From: Curvibacter soli
GTDB taxonomy: Bacteria > Pseudomonadota > Gammaproteobacteria > Burkholderiales > Burkholderiaceae_C
DNA: 52,280 bases
NCBI RefSeq assembly: GCF_029211125.1
Contig: NZ_JARGEN010000009.1
Coordinates: 1 to 52,280 of the forward strand
Reading direction: 5' to 3'
Made by a program: the position numbers and the translations under genes. Under the pieces are notes generated by a model, which was given only the letters and a program-made list of their open reading frames with translations, was not told the origin of the DNA and did no database searches. This document shows positions 35,892-44,542 of this stretch, in pieces (the first letter of the stretch is position 1; every line of letters starts with the position of its first letter).

Positions 35892-35953
35892 GGGAGTATA
35901 TTGCCACACCGCCCGTTTTCAGGGCGGCGGGAAGATGGGTGTGGGGGAGTATG
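35891..35953. repeat. 63-bp repeat with atactcccc ends, copy X
   Basis: Read on the minus strand, it begins catactcccc, contains a CCGCC ... GGCGG stem around AAACGGGCGGTG, and ends atatactcccc. It aligns over its length with 42116-42179 (plus strand). It begins right at the stop of the IPTL-CTERM gene. Confidence 0.7.
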
Positions 35954-36017
35954 CCAGCCAAGCCGCAAAACCACGCCATGCGGGCACGGCACCATGTGCC
36001 GCGCCGGCACTTCTGAA

Positions 36018-36100
36018 CACGACTTACGCAAAACGGGTTCAGGCGAGACGCCCGCCTTCTGGACGCAACGGCTGGTGCATCCTTGTTTGCGCAAGTCCTG
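36018..36100. repeat. 83-bp inverted-repeat element, copy B
   Basis: Ends cacgacttacgcaaaacggg and ccttgtttgcgcaagtcctg. The reverse complement aligns gap-free with copy A at 21736-21818. It lies 26 bases beyond the helicase stop. Nothing else is recognised between 35892 and 36126 apart from this and copy X. Confidence 0.7.
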
Positions 36101-36126
36101 CTGAAAACGCTGGGCTGCGACGCCCG

Positions 36127-38640
36127 CTATTCGACGACGGTGAGCTTGGCGACGGAAAGCGCCAGCCACTTCACCCCATGGCGCGCGAAGTTGACCTGCG
36201 CGCGCGCGTCGTCGCCCATGCCTTCGATGGACAGCACGGTGCCTTCGCCGAACTTGGCGTGGAACACCTGCAGGCCCGCGCGCAGGCCGTGCGAGGGAGC
36301 GGCCTTCTGCGCCACGGGCGGGGTGCCGCGCACCACGTTGCTGAAGCTGGCGAAGGGCGATGAATACTTGCCGAATGGGCCGCCAGCGCCTGTCGTTCCT
36401 GCGCCTGTAGCTATCGAATCAGGAGCATATGCGCCGAAGCCGCCGTGCCTGGGCGTGATCCACTTGAGCGCGCCTTCGGGCAGTTCGTCGTAGAAGCGGC
36501 TGGGCACGCTGTAGCGCATCTGGCCGTGCAGCAGGCGGGTCTGCGCGTGGCTCAGGTACAGGCGCTTGCGGGCGCGGGTGATGGCCACGTACATCAGGCG
36601 GCGCTCTTCCTCCAGCCCGTCGCGGTCGCTCATGGCGTTCTGGTGCGGGAACAGGCCCTCTTCCAGCCCGCCGATGAACACGCAGTCGAACTCCAGGCCC
36701 TTGGCCGAGTGCACGGTCATGAGCTGCACCGCGTCCTGCCCGGCCTGGGCCTGGTTGTCGCCGGCCTCCAGCGCGGCGTGGGTCAGAAAGGCGGCCAGCG
36801 GGCTCAGGGTCTCGCCGGTTTGCGCGTCGGGCGCGAGCGGTTCGTCGAGCAGCGGGCGCGCGGGGTCTATGCCCTGGCTGGCGGGGCTTTGCGCCAGTTC
36901 GTCCCCGTGCGGCGGCTCGCCGCGCAGTTCATCGACGGGCAGGGCCACGGCGTCGCGGCCAAAGCCCTCCTGCGTGACGAAGCTCTCGGCGGCGTTCACC
37001 AGCTCGTGCAGGTTCTCGATGCGGTCGGCGCCTTCGCGCTCGTGGCGGTAGTGCTCCACCAGGCCGCTGGCGTCGTTGACCACTTCGATGATCTCGCGCA
37101 GCGGCAGCCCTTTAGTCTGCTCGCGCATCACGTCGATCATGGCGACGAAGCCGGCCAGGTTGGCCCCCGCCTTGCCGGGGATGCCGGCCACGGCGTCGTG
37201 CAGCGAGGCGCCGGCCTTGCGCGCGGCGTCCTGCAACTGCTCCAGCGTGCGCGCGCCGATGCCGCGCGCGGGGAAGTTGGCCACGCGCAGAAAGCTGGTG
37301 TCGTCGTGCGGGTTCTCCAGCAGGCGCAGGTAGGCCAGCGCGTGCTTGATCTCGGCGCGCTCGAAGAAGCGCAGGCCGCCGTACACACGGTAGGGCACGG
37401 CGGCGTTGAAGAGCGCAGTCTCGATCACGCGGCTTTGCGCGTTGCTGCGGTAGAGGATGGCGATCTCGCGCTTTTCATATCCCTCAGCCCCCGCGCTTGC
37501 CGCTTCGTGTGCTGCGCCGCCCCCCGGGGCGGCTGGCGCGGCTTGGGAGGGCCCGGCGCCGCGCCCACCGCGCACGAGGTTGCGTATCTCTTCCACCATC
37601 CACTGCGCCTCGCCCAGGTCGCTGGTGGATTCGTACACGCGCACCGGCTCGCCCGCGCCCTGCTCGGTGCGCAGGCTCTTGCCCAGGCGACTGCTGTTGT
37701 GGCCGATCAGCTCGTTGGCGGCGTCGAGGATGTTGCCGAAGCTGCGGTAGTTCTGCTCCAGCTTGATCTGGTGGGCCACGTTGAACTCGCGCACGAAGTC
37801 GGCCATGTTGCCCACCCGCGCGCCGCGGAAGGCGTAGATGCTCTGGTCATCGTCGCCCACGGCCAGCACGCTGGATTCGGGGCCGGCAAGCTGCTTGAGC
37901 CAGGCGTACTGCAGGCGGTTGGTGTCCTGGAACTCATCGACCAGAATGTGGCGGAAGCGGCGCTGGTAGTGCGCGCGGATGGCGTCGTTGTCGCGCAGCA
38001 GCTCGTAGCTGCGCAGCATCAGCTCGCCGAAATCGACCACGCCCTCGCGCTGGCACTGCTCCTCGTACAGTTGGTACAGCTCGATCTTCTTGCGGTCGTC
38101 CTCGTTGCCGCCCTCCACGTCGCCGGGCCGGCGGCCGTCTTCCTTGGCGCCGGCGATGAACCACTGCACCTGCTTGGGCGGGAAGCGTTCGTCATCGACG
38201 TTGAACTGCTTCATCAGCCGCTTGATGGCGCTGAGCTGGTCCTGCGTGTCCAGTATCTGGAACGCCTGCGGCAGGTTGGCGAGCTTGTGGTGCGCGCGCA
38301 GCAGCCGGTTGCACAGGCCGTGGAAGGTGCCGATCCACATGCCGCGCACGTTGATGGGCAGCAGCGCCGACAGGCGCGTGAGCATCTCCTTGGCCGCCTT
38401 GTTGGTGAAGGTGACGGCCAGGATGCCGCCCGGCGTGGCCAGCCCGTTCTGCAGCAGCCAGGCGATGCGCGTGGTGAGCACGCGCGTCTTGCCCGAGCCC
38501 GCGCCGGCCAGGATCAGCGCATGGCCTGCGGGCAGCGTGACGGCGGCCAGTTGCTCGGGGTTGAGGTTGCGCAGCAGGGGGGAGGCTTGCGGGGCCATGC
38601 CGGCGGCGGGCTGCGCGGCGGGCGGGTGTTGTGGGAACAT
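36127..38640 (-). CDS. UvrD/Rep-family ATP-dependent DNA helicase
   Basis: An 837-residue superfamily 1A helicase unwinding DNA 3'-to-5'. Motifs are AGAGSGKT (I), GTFHGLCNRLLR (Ia region), LVDEFQDTN (II), GDDDQSIYAFRGA (III), QNYRS (IV), TVHSAKGLEFDCVFI (V) and VAITRARKRLYLSHAQ (VI), with a C-terminal UvrD-type tail ending near LSVAKLTVVE. Two low-complexity Ala/Gly/Pro segments are encoded by repeat elements in frame: one near residues 358-392 before EKREIAILYRSN, and one near residues 738-752 (YAPDSIATGAGTTGAG). The real start is ATG 38640; the frame is open far upstream. Confidence 0.92.
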   Translation of the reverse strand: MFPQHPPAAQPAAGMAPQASPLLRNLNPEQLAAVTLPAGHALILAGAGSGKTRVLTTRIAWLLQNGLATPGGILAVTFTNKAAKEMLTRLSALLPINVRGMWIGTFHGLCNRLLRAHHKLANLPQAFQILDTQDQLSAIKRLMKQFNVDDERFPPKQVQWFIAGAKEDGRRPGDVEGGNEDDRKKIELYQLYEEQCQREGVVDFGELMLRSYELLRDNDAIRAHYQRRFRHILVDEFQDTNRLQYAWLKQLAGPESSVLAVGDDDQSIYAFRGARVGNMADFVREFNVAHQIKLEQNYRSFGNILDAANELIGHNSSRLGKSLRTEQGAGEPVRVYESTSDLGEAQWMVEEIRNLVRGGRGAGPSQAAPAAPGGGAAHEAASAGAEGYEKREIAILYRSNAQSRVIETALFNAAVPYRVYGGLRFFERAEIKHALAYLRLLENPHDDTSFLRVANFPARGIGARTLEQLQDAARKAGASLHDAVAGIPGKAGANLAGFVAMIDVMREQTKGLPLREIIEVVNDASGLVEHYRHEREGADRIENLHELVNAAESFVTQEGFGRDAVALPVDELRGEPPHGDELAQSPASQGIDPARPLLDEPLAPDAQTGETLSPLAAFLTHAALEAGDNQAQAGQDAVQLMTVHSAKGLEFDCVFIGGLEEGLFPHQNAMSDRDGLEEERRLMYVAITRARKRLYLSHAQTRLLHGQMRYSVPSRFYDELPEGALKWITPRHGGFGAYAPDSIATGAGTTGAGGPFGKYSSPFASFSNVVRGTPPVAQKAAPSHGLRAGLQVFHAKFGEGTVLSIEGMGDDARAQVNFARHGVKWLALSVAKLTVVE
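36383..36426. repeat. 44-bp repeat element inserted in frame inside the helicase gene
   Basis: On the minus strand it reads GCTCCTGATTCGATAGCTA followed by a degenerate CAGGCGC / GCGCTGG hairpin. This is the same layout as the copies at 17786-17829 and 40665-40707. It encodes APDSIATGAGTTGAG in the C-terminal linker of the helicase. Confidence 0.65.
37485..37566. repeat. Palindromic GC-rich insertion in the helicase gene
   Basis: It contains the palindrome GCCGCCCC-CC-GGGGCGGC (37516-37533) with flanking CGCTT and GGCTTGGGAGGGCCCGGC. I recall similar sequence as a common intergenic repeat in Comamonadaceae. It encodes a roughly 30-residue Ala/Gly/Pro/Glu stretch between EEIRNLVRGG and REIAILYRSN, where UvrD/Rep normally have only a few residues. 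Confidence 0.6.
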
Positions 38641-38670
38641 GCCGCGATTGTAGGAACCCGGCCGAAGTCC

Positions 38671-39444
38671 ATGCCCCCGCCCTTCCCCCGCGCCGCCCGC
38701 GCCGCGGCAATCATCACCGCCCTGCTGCACGCGGGCGCCGCCGCGGCCCAGTGGCTCACCGCCTGCACGAGCGACGGCGAGCCCGCGCCCGCCGCCATCG
38801 TGGAGCGCTTCATGAGCGCCGACTGCGCAGCCTGCTGGAGCCGCCCCGCGCAGGTGCCGGCCGCGGGCGAGCTGGCGCTGGACTGGATCGTGCCCAGCCC
38901 GCGCGGCGACGAGGCGCCGCTCTCCGCCGCCGCCACGCGCGACAGCACCGAGCGGCTGGCATCGCTGGGCCTGAAGGCGCCCGCCGCAACCAGCACGCGC
39001 CGCGCCGCCGTGGCCATGCGCGCGCCGCAAGGCCCGCAGCCAGTCCAGCAGCAGGCCCTGCCGGGCCTGCGCGTGGCGCGCGGCGTGCCCGTGGGCGGCT
39101 ATCTGGGCACGGCGATGCGCTACCTGCCGCCCGCGGGCCGGCAGCCGCCGCGCCCGGGCGCGCCGCTGACCGCCTGGCTGCTGCTGGTGGAAACACTGCC
39201 CACCGGCACCGAGGGCTCGCCGGTGGAGCGCAACCTGGTGCGCAACGCGCTGGCCGCGCCGTGGAGCGGGCCGGCGCTGCAGCTCGACGGCGACGGGCCC
39301 CTGGGCTACCAGGAGCGGCGATCCATGTCCATCCCCGCAGGCGCGCGCCCCGAGCGGTTGCGCCTGGTGGGGCTGCTGCAGGACGCGCGCGGGCGCATCC
39401 AGGCCGCCGCCGTGTCGCGCTGCGCGCCGCCAGCCACGCAGTAG
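38671..39444 (+). CDS. Exported protein with a CxxC motif
   Basis: A 257-residue protein with a signal peptide (about 1-26, ending AAAAQW) and, close behind, [15 protein letters not shown]. This placement of CxxC in an otherwise Ala/Pro-rich secreted protein recalls DUF1223-type thioredoxin-like proteins (VELFTSEGCSSCPPAD), though I cannot confirm it. Other Cys: one at LTACTS and one near the C-terminus. It starts 30 bases from the helicase start in the opposite direction, so the two share a promoter region. Confidence 0.65.
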   Translation: MPPPFPRAARAAAIITALLHAGAAAAQWLTACTSDGEPAPAAIVERFMSADCAACWSRPAQVPAAGELALDWIVPSPRGDEAPLSAAATRDSTERLASLGLKAPAATSTRRAAVAMRAPQGPQPVQQQALPGLRVARGVPVGGYLGTAMRYLPPAGRQPPRPGAPLTAWLLLVETLPTGTEGSPVERNLVRNALAAPWSGPALQLDGDGPLGYQERRSMSIPAGARPERLRLVGLLQDARGRIQAAAVSRCAPPATQ

Positions 39445-39529
39445 CCGCCAGCCGGTTCCCCTTATTTCCCATATACCGGCCATAAGCCCCCGCGCAGGCC
39501 GGGGCAACACGGGCGGCCTAGAATCAGCC

Positions 39530-39563
39530 ACCGGGCCCAAGTTTCCTGACGCCCGGTTTTTTT
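39530..39563 (+). terminator. Terminator between the exported-protein gene and guaC
   Basis: Stem ACCGGGC / GCCCGGT with a 14-base loop, followed by seven T. It lies 86 bases past the stop of the previous gene and 108 before guaC. It most likely ends the upstream transcript; an attenuator role for guaC cannot be excluded. The rest of 39445-39670 shows nothing else I recognise. Confidence 0.7.
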
Positions 39564-39670
39564 GCGCCCGCGTTCGCCGCCAGCGCCCCAAAAGCCGGCA
39601 TCAGGCCAAGCGCCCAGCCGTGGTGGAAATCCCTCCGCCCGGCCCCTTCACTGGAGCTTGGAGCCTTGCC

Positions 39671-40648
39671 ATGGAAATCTTCGACTACGACAACATCCTG
39701 CTGCTGCCGCGCAAGTGCCGCGTGGACAGCCGCGCGGAATGCGACACCAGCGTCACCCTGGGCCCGCGCAGCTTCCGCCTGCCCGTGGTGCCGGCCAACA
39801 TGAAAACGGTGGTGGACGAGAAGATCTGCGCCTGGCTGGCGGCCAACGGCTACTTTTACGTGATGCACCGCTTCGACCTGGACAGCGTGGCCTTCGTGCG
39901 CGGCATGCACGACAAGGGCTGCTTCGCCTCCATCTCGCTGGGCGTGAAGCAGGCCGACTACACCACCGTGGACCGGCTGGCCGAGGAGCGGCTGGAGCCC
40001 GCCTACGTGACCATCGACATCGCCCACGGCCACGCCGACGCGGTGAAGAACATGGTCGCCTACCTCAAGCGCCGGCTGCCCGGCGCCTTCGTGATCGCGG
40101 GCAACGTGGGCACGCCCGAGGCGGTGATCGACCTGGAGAACTGGGGCGCGGACGCGACCAAGGTGGGCATCGGCCCCGGCAAGGTCTGCATCACCAAGCT
40201 CAAGACCGGCTTCGGCACCGGCGGCTGGCAGTTGAGCGCGCTGAAGTGGTGCGCCCGCGTGGCCACCAAGCCCATCATCGCCGACGGGGGCATCCGCAGC
40301 CACGGCGACATCGCCAAGAGCGTGCGCTTCGGCGCCAGCATGGTGATGATCGGCTCGCTGTTCGCGGGCCACGAGGAATCGCCCGGCACCACCGTGGAGG
40401 TGGACGGCGCGCTCTACAAGGAGTACTACGGCAGCGCCAGCGACTTCAACAAGGGCGAGTACCGCCACGTGGAGGGCAAGCGCATCCTGGAGCCGGTGAA
40501 GGGCCATCTGGCCGACACGCTGGTCGAGATGGAGCAGGACGTGCAAAGCTCCATCAGCTACGCGGGCGGCACGCGGCTGATGGACATCCGCCGGGTCAAC
40601 TACGTGATCCTGGGCGGGGACAACGCGGGCGAGCACCTGCTGATGTAG
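39671..40648 (+). CDS. guaC: GMP reductase
   Basis: A 325-residue NADPH-dependent enzyme converting GMP to IMP for purine salvage. It matches the bacillus-type Gua[17 protein letters not shown] start, [20 protein letters not shown], the catalytic loop [13 protein letters not shown] with Cys, and [19 protein letters not shown]. An upstream in-frame start (39620) would add 17 residues without conservation, so ATG 39671 is preferred. Confidence 0.93.
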   Translation: MEIFDYDNILLLPRKCRVDSRAECDTSVTLGPRSFRLPVVPANMKTVVDEKICAWLAANGYFYVMHRFDLDSVAFVRGMHDKGCFASISLGVKQADYTTVDRLAEERLEPAYVTIDIAHGHADAVKNMVAYLKRRLPGAFVIAGNVGTPEAVIDLENWGADATKVGIGPGKVCITKLKTGFGTGGWQLSALKWCARVATKPIIADGGIRSHGDIAKSVRFGASMVMIGSLFAGHEESPGTTVEVDGALYKEYYGSASDFNKGEYRHVEGKRILEPVKGHLADTLVEMEQDVQSSISYAGGTRLMDIRRVNYVILGGDNAGEHLLM

Positions 40649-40664
40649 GGCCTCTGCGCCGACC

Positions 40665-40707
40665 GCTATCAATTCAGTAGCTGCCAGCGCAGGCAGCGTC
40701 TGCGCTG
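40665..40707. repeat. Intergenic copy of the 44-bp repeat
   Basis: GCTAT-CAATTCA-GTAGC hairpin followed by CCAGCGCA / TGCGCTGG hairpin, between guaC and the IS701-like gene, 17 bases past the guaC stop. It is the cleanest copy in the window and may act as a shared transcription end structure. Confidence 0.8.
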
Positions 40708-40729
40708 GCGCCGCTCCTGGCCTGCAGGC

Positions 40730-41983
40730 TCAGCAGCGCTGTTGCAGCCGCTGCGCCATGCGCCAGCCGTACGCCACCGTCGCCAGCGTGGCATGGTGCA
40801 CGAAGCCGCGCCAACTGCGGCCCTCGTAGTCGCCCAGGCCGAAGTCGCGGCGCATGGCCTGCAGGTCGCGCGCGGCGCGGCGGCCCGTGTTGATGGCGGC
40901 CACCAGGTCGACCAGGCTGGCGTGCTCGGGCAGCGTGGACAGCATGTAGCGCAGCGGCGCGGACTGCCGCGCGGGCCATTCGACGAGCAGCCATTGCGCG
41001 GCCTCGGGCGCGCGGCGGCTGCGCGCCATGCGCACCCGCACGGCGGCGAAGCGGCCGCTGTATTCGGTGCCGTCGCCGTCCTGCCAGCACAGCGTGCGCC
41101 AGGCCCGCGGCGCCAGCGCGCGGGCGATGTCGCGCAGCGGGGCCGGCGCCGCGCCGTCCACGCTGGCGCGGACGCCAGCGTCGGATTCGACCACATAGGG
41201 CAGGCCCAGGGCGGCCAGGCCGTCGCGCAGGGTGGGCTCGGTGCCCAGGCCGGCGTCGGCCACCACGCACCAAGCGGGCGCGCCCTCCGCGCGCAGCGCG
41301 GCGAGCTGGTTGAGCGCCATGCGCACCGGCGTGGCGAAGGCCTGGCCGGCGGGCACCGCGGCCTTGCGGCGCTGCTGCGCATCGGTGGCCCAGGCATGGG
41401 GCAGGTAGCGCTGCCACGACACGGGCAGGCTGCCGTCTGCACCCGCCAGCGACACGCTGACGGCGCGGCGCTGCGGCCCGGCGGCGGCGGGGTTCTGGCC
41501 TTCGGGCACCAGCGCGGTCTGCTGCAGCACCCAGTAGCCGCCGGCGCGCATGTCCATGCGCGGCAGCACCCACTGGGCCACGCGGCGCAGCACGGCGGCG
41601 TCGGACCAGCCGGACTTGGAGACGAAGTGGTGCAGCGACTGGTGCAGGGCGCCGGCACGCTGCGGGTCGAGCGCCTGGGCCAGCACGTCCATGGTCTTGC
41701 GCGGCAGCGGCAGCAGCAGGCCGCGGCAGTAGGCGAGCAGGCCCGCATGGCGGTCGACGTGGCCCAGGGCGGGGGCGATGTGTTCGATGTAGGCGGGCAG
41801 GCCCTCGTCGCCCGGCACGGGGCGGGTGCCGGCGGGCGGCATGCGCAGGGGCGCGGCGGCGGGCAGGGACGCGGCGGCGGGCTGGCTCCATGCATGGGGG
41901 ACGCTGGCGGCGGCCTGGCGCGCGGCAAGCGCGTGGCGGCCGGGCAGCCGCTGCCCGGAGTAGTGGAGTTGACAGATCGCCAT
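40730..41983 (-). CDS. IS701-transposase-like protein with lost catalytic residue
   Basis: A 417-residue protein resembling IS701-family DDE transposases: GLLLPLPRKTMDVLAQALDP, HHFVSKSGWSDAAVLRRVAQ, AVSVSLAGADGSLPVSWQRY, VVADAGLG and DYEGRSWRGFVHHA. The first catalytic Asp, normally in VIDDTGFPK-like sequence, is replaced (YWVLQQTAL, 150-158), and the following HSVGVARQYCGQ-like region is degenerate. The second Asp (DAGLG) and the Glu (YEGRSW) remain. No terminal repeats flank it. The frame is otherwise intact, suggesting a domesticated gene rather than simple decay. ATG 41983 has AGGAAG 7 bases upstream; ATG 42076 is an alternative. Confidence 0.65.
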   Translation of the reverse strand: MAICQLHYSGQRLPGRHALAARQAAASVPHAWSQPAAASLPAAAPLRMPPAGTRPVPGDEGLPAYIEHIAPALGHVDRHAGLLAYCRGLLLPLPRKTMDVLAQALDPQRAGALHQSLHHFVSKSGWSDAAVLRRVAQWVLPRMDMRAGGYWVLQQTALVPEGQNPAAAGPQRRAVSVSLAGADGSLPVSWQRYLPHAWATDAQQRRKAAVPAGQAFATPVRMALNQLAALRAEGAPAWCVVADAGLGTEPTLRDGLAALGLPYVVESDAGVRASVDGAAPAPLRDIARALAPRAWRTLCWQDGDGTEYSGRFAAVRVRMARSRRAPEAAQWLLVEWPARQSAPLRYMLSTLPEHASLVDLVAAINTGRRAARDLQAMRRDFGLGDYEGRSWRGFVHHATLATVAYGWRMAQRLQQRC

Positions 41984-42115
41984 GGATGCGCTTCCTGCAA
42001 TGCAGTGGGGTTGCTTGTGCAGGCAACTGTAGGCAGGGCGCGCATGCAAGGCCAGCGAGTTGACGATCTTTGACATTGGGAAAGCCCCGCGCTGCGCGGG
42101 TGTCACAAGAAAAAA

Positions 42116-42179
42116 TATACTCCCCACCCCTCCTATCCGCCAGCGCAGATTAAACGGGCGGTGCATTATCATACTCCCC
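42116..42179. repeat. 64-bp repeat with atactcccc ends, copy Y
   Basis: It begins tatactcccc, has CCGCC ... GGCGG around AAACGGGCGGTG, and ends catactcccc; it aligns with copy X (35891-35953, opposite strand). The right end also forms a perfect CATACTC-CCCCA-GAGTATG hairpin (42170-42188). It lies between the histidine-kinase stop and the IS701-like gene start. Confidence 0.7.
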
Positions 42180-42205
42180 CAGAGTATGCGCATGAACCCG
42201 TGGCA

Positions 42206-44542
42206 TCAGGCATCGCAAAGCGGCACGAACAGCACGAAGGCCGTGCCTTGGCCGGGCGCGCAATGCACCTCGATGCGCCCGTTGTGGCGCAGCAGCACGG
42301 TCTGCACGAACACCAGCCCCAGGCCCGCGCCGCCGGGGCCGCCGCGGGTATCGCCCAGGCGCTGGAAGGGGCGAAACAGCAGCTCCTGCTGCGCGGCGGG
42401 GATGCCGGGGCCCTGGTCGCGCACCTCGATGCGCGCTTCACCGTCCTGCACCTGCAGCGTGCACTGCACGCTGGCGCCCGCGGGGCTGTACTTGAGCGCG
42501 TTGTCCACCAGGTTGGCCAGTGCGCGCGTGAGCAGCGCGCGCTCCACCCGGCCGTAGCAGGGCGCATCGGGCAGCGTGGCGCGCACCGTGACGGACATGG
42601 CACGCGCGCGGGCCCAGAACTGCTCCACGGCGTCGAGCAGGATGTCGCCGAGGTTGGCCTCGTCGAAGGTATAGGCGTCGCCCTGGGCGCGCGCCAACTG
42701 CACGAAGCTGTCGGCCAGGCGCAGCGCGTGCTGGGCGTGCGCGGCGATGCGCGGGTGCAGCGCGGCGGCCTCCCGCGGGTTGCCGCGCTCCAGCTCCATG
42801 AGCGTGAGGATGGAGGACAGCGGCGCGCGCATGTCGTGCGAGAGGAAGCGCATCGTCTCCTCGCGCTGGTGCTGGGCCTGCAGCAGCAGAGCCACGTCCA
42901 CGAGGCTGACGATCCAGCCGGCGTGGGCGCCCTGGTCGTCCACGCGCTCCACGGCCTTGAGCAGGTGTTCGCGCCGCCGCGCGTCGGTGACCTGGATCTC
43001 GCGCACGTCCGCGCTCTGGGGGCTGGCGTCCATGGCCGCCCATACCGCGTCGAAAGCCGGCAGTGGCGCGCCCGCAGGCCCGCGCAACTGGCGCGACAGC
43101 ACGCCGCCGAGCATGGCGCCGACGAGCGGGGGGCTGGCGCCGAACTCGCGTTGCGCGCTCTGGTTGGCCAGCAGCACCGTGCCCGCAGCGTCGCTCACGA
43201 GCATCGGGTCGGGCAGCGCGTCGATGCTCTGGCGCACGAAGCGCTGCAGGCTGCGCAGTTGCTCGGCGGCGCTGCTCATGGCGCGGATGCGGCGCTCCAG
43301 CTCGTCCGCCGCCGGGGCGCTGCCGGCGGGCGCGGGCAGCAGCAGGCTGCCGCCGCCCTGGCGCGTGCGCTCGAACTCCTCGGCCAGATAGCCCATGGCA
43401 CGCTCCAGGCGCCGCCAGCTCCACAGCGGGTAGCTCAGGCCCAGGCACAGCAGCGCCGCGCCCGGCGCGAACTGCAGGCCGGCCCAGCGCTGCGCCAGCG
43501 CGGCGGCGCCCAGCGCCGCGAACAGCAGGGCGACGATGGCCGCGCCCGCCACGCGCTGCGGCAGCCGGCGCAGCGCCGCCAGGGCCAGCAGCAGCGCCAC
43601 CACGGTGAAGGCGGCGTTCTGCCAGGGCGCGGCGCGGCGCAGCGTGATGCCGCGCTGCAGCGCATCGAGCACGTTGGCCGAGATTTCCACGCCGGCCATG
43701 ATGCCGTCCTGGCTGGTGACGGGCGCCGGGTAGGCGTCGCCCAGCCCCGCAGCGGTGGCGCCGACCAGCACGATCCTGCCGCGCAGCGCGGCATCGGGCA
43801 CGGTGCCGTCGAGCACGTCCACGTACGACACCCGCGCGAAGCTGCCCGGCGGCCCGGCGTAGGGGATCTGCATGCGGTAGTCGCGCAGCCACAGGCCCTG
43901 CGCGCTGGCGCCCTCCTGCGCGCGGCGGCGCTCGCCGGGCCAGCGCGCCTGGGCCAGCGGCTGGCCCGCGGCGGCCAACAGCTCCAGCGTCCAGTGGTTC
44001 CACCAGCGGCCCGCCGTGCCTTCGCGCAGGAACAGGCTGCGGGCGATGCCGTCGGCGTCCAGCTCCACGTGTACGTGGCCGAGCCCGCGCGCCGCCGCCG
44101 CCAGTTCGGGCCGCGGCAGGGCGGCGGCGGGCGGCTGTGCGCCGATCTGCTCCATGCGCAGCGGCAGCACGGCGTTGCCGCTGCGCCGCAGGGCGGCGGC
44201 CAGCGCGGCGTCGTCCTGCGGGTGCAGCAGGTCCTCGTCGGAAAAGATGATGTCCAGCCCCACGGCGCGCGCGCCCGCGGCATGCAGCCGCTCCAGCAGT
44301 GCGGCATGCAGGCTGCGCCGCCAGGGCCAGCGCCCGAGCTCGGCGATGCTGCGGTCGTCGATGGCGACGATGACGATGCCCGGCGATGGCACGCGGCCAT
44401 TGAGCCGCGTGATCTGGTCCATGAGCAGGCCGTCCTGCGGCCCGAGGCCGTTGATCCAGCCCAGCGCGGCGGCGGCCAGGGCCCACCAGAACGGCCAGAA
44501 AGACCGGAACGCGCGCGCCAGCGCACGCGCGCGGGTGGTCAC
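42206..44542 (-). CDS. CHASE2-domain sensor histidine kinase
   Basis: A 778-residue membrane sensor kinase. It has an N-terminal helix, a large periplasmic CHASE2 domain (about 30-300; VIVAIDDRSIAELGRWPW, GLDIIFSDEDL and GRIVLVGATAAGLGD), three further helices (about 305-380), a PAS-like region (about 435-600; LPDPMLVSDAAGTVLLANQSA), and a HisKA domain with FLSHDMRAPLSS. The HATPase ends it (NLVDNALKYS, DQGPGIP, GLGLVFVQT). It would autophosphorylate at the H-box His and signal to the response regulator encoded two genes upstream. The GTG start overlaps the FecR-gene stop (GTGA); the frame is open further upstream. Confidence 0.87.
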   Translation of the reverse strand: MTTRARALARAFRSFWPFWWALAAAALGWINGLGPQDGLLMDQITRLNGRVPSPGIVIVAIDDRSIAELGRWPWRRSLHAALLERLHAAGARAVGLDIIFSDEDLLHPQDDAALAAALRRSGNAVLPLRMEQIGAQPPAAALPRPELAAAARGLGHVHVELDADGIARSLFLREGTAGRWWNHWTLELLAAAGQPLAQARWPGERRRAQEGASAQGLWLRDYRMQIPYAGPPGSFARVSYVDVLDGTVPDAALRGRIVLVGATAAGLGDAYPAPVTSQDGIMAGVEISANVLDALQRGITLRRAAPWQNAAFTVVALLLALAALRRLPQRVAGAAIVALLFAALGAAALAQRWAGLQFAPGAALLCLGLSYPLWSWRRLERAMGYLAEEFERTRQGGGSLLLPAPAGSAPAADELERRIRAMSSAAEQLRSLQRFVRQSIDALPDPMLVSDAAGTVLLANQSAQREFGASPPLVGAMLGGVLSRQLRGPAGAPLPAFDAVWAAMDASPQSADVREIQVTDARRREHLLKAVERVDDQGAHAGWIVSLVDVALLLQAQHQREETMRFLSHDMRAPLSSILTLMELERGNPREAAALHPRIAAHAQHALRLADSFVQLARAQGDAYTFDEANLGDILLDAVEQFWARARAMSVTVRATLPDAPCYGRVERALLTRALANLVDNALKYSPAGASVQCTLQVQDGEARIEVRDQGPGIPAAQQELLFRPFQRLGDTRGGPGGAGLGLVFVQTVLLRHNGRIEVHCAPGQGTAFVLFVPLCDA

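Noticed and set aside
36445-38640. Very long plus-strand open frame antisense to the helicase
   Set aside because: High GC keeps antisense frames open. The helicase motifs lie on the minus strand; only the last part of this frame (38671-39444) is a real gene.
39445-39670. Possible purine riboswitch upstream of guaC
   Set aside because: No three-way junction pattern of purine riboswitches is visible; the only structure is a terminator-like hairpin that fits the upstream gene.
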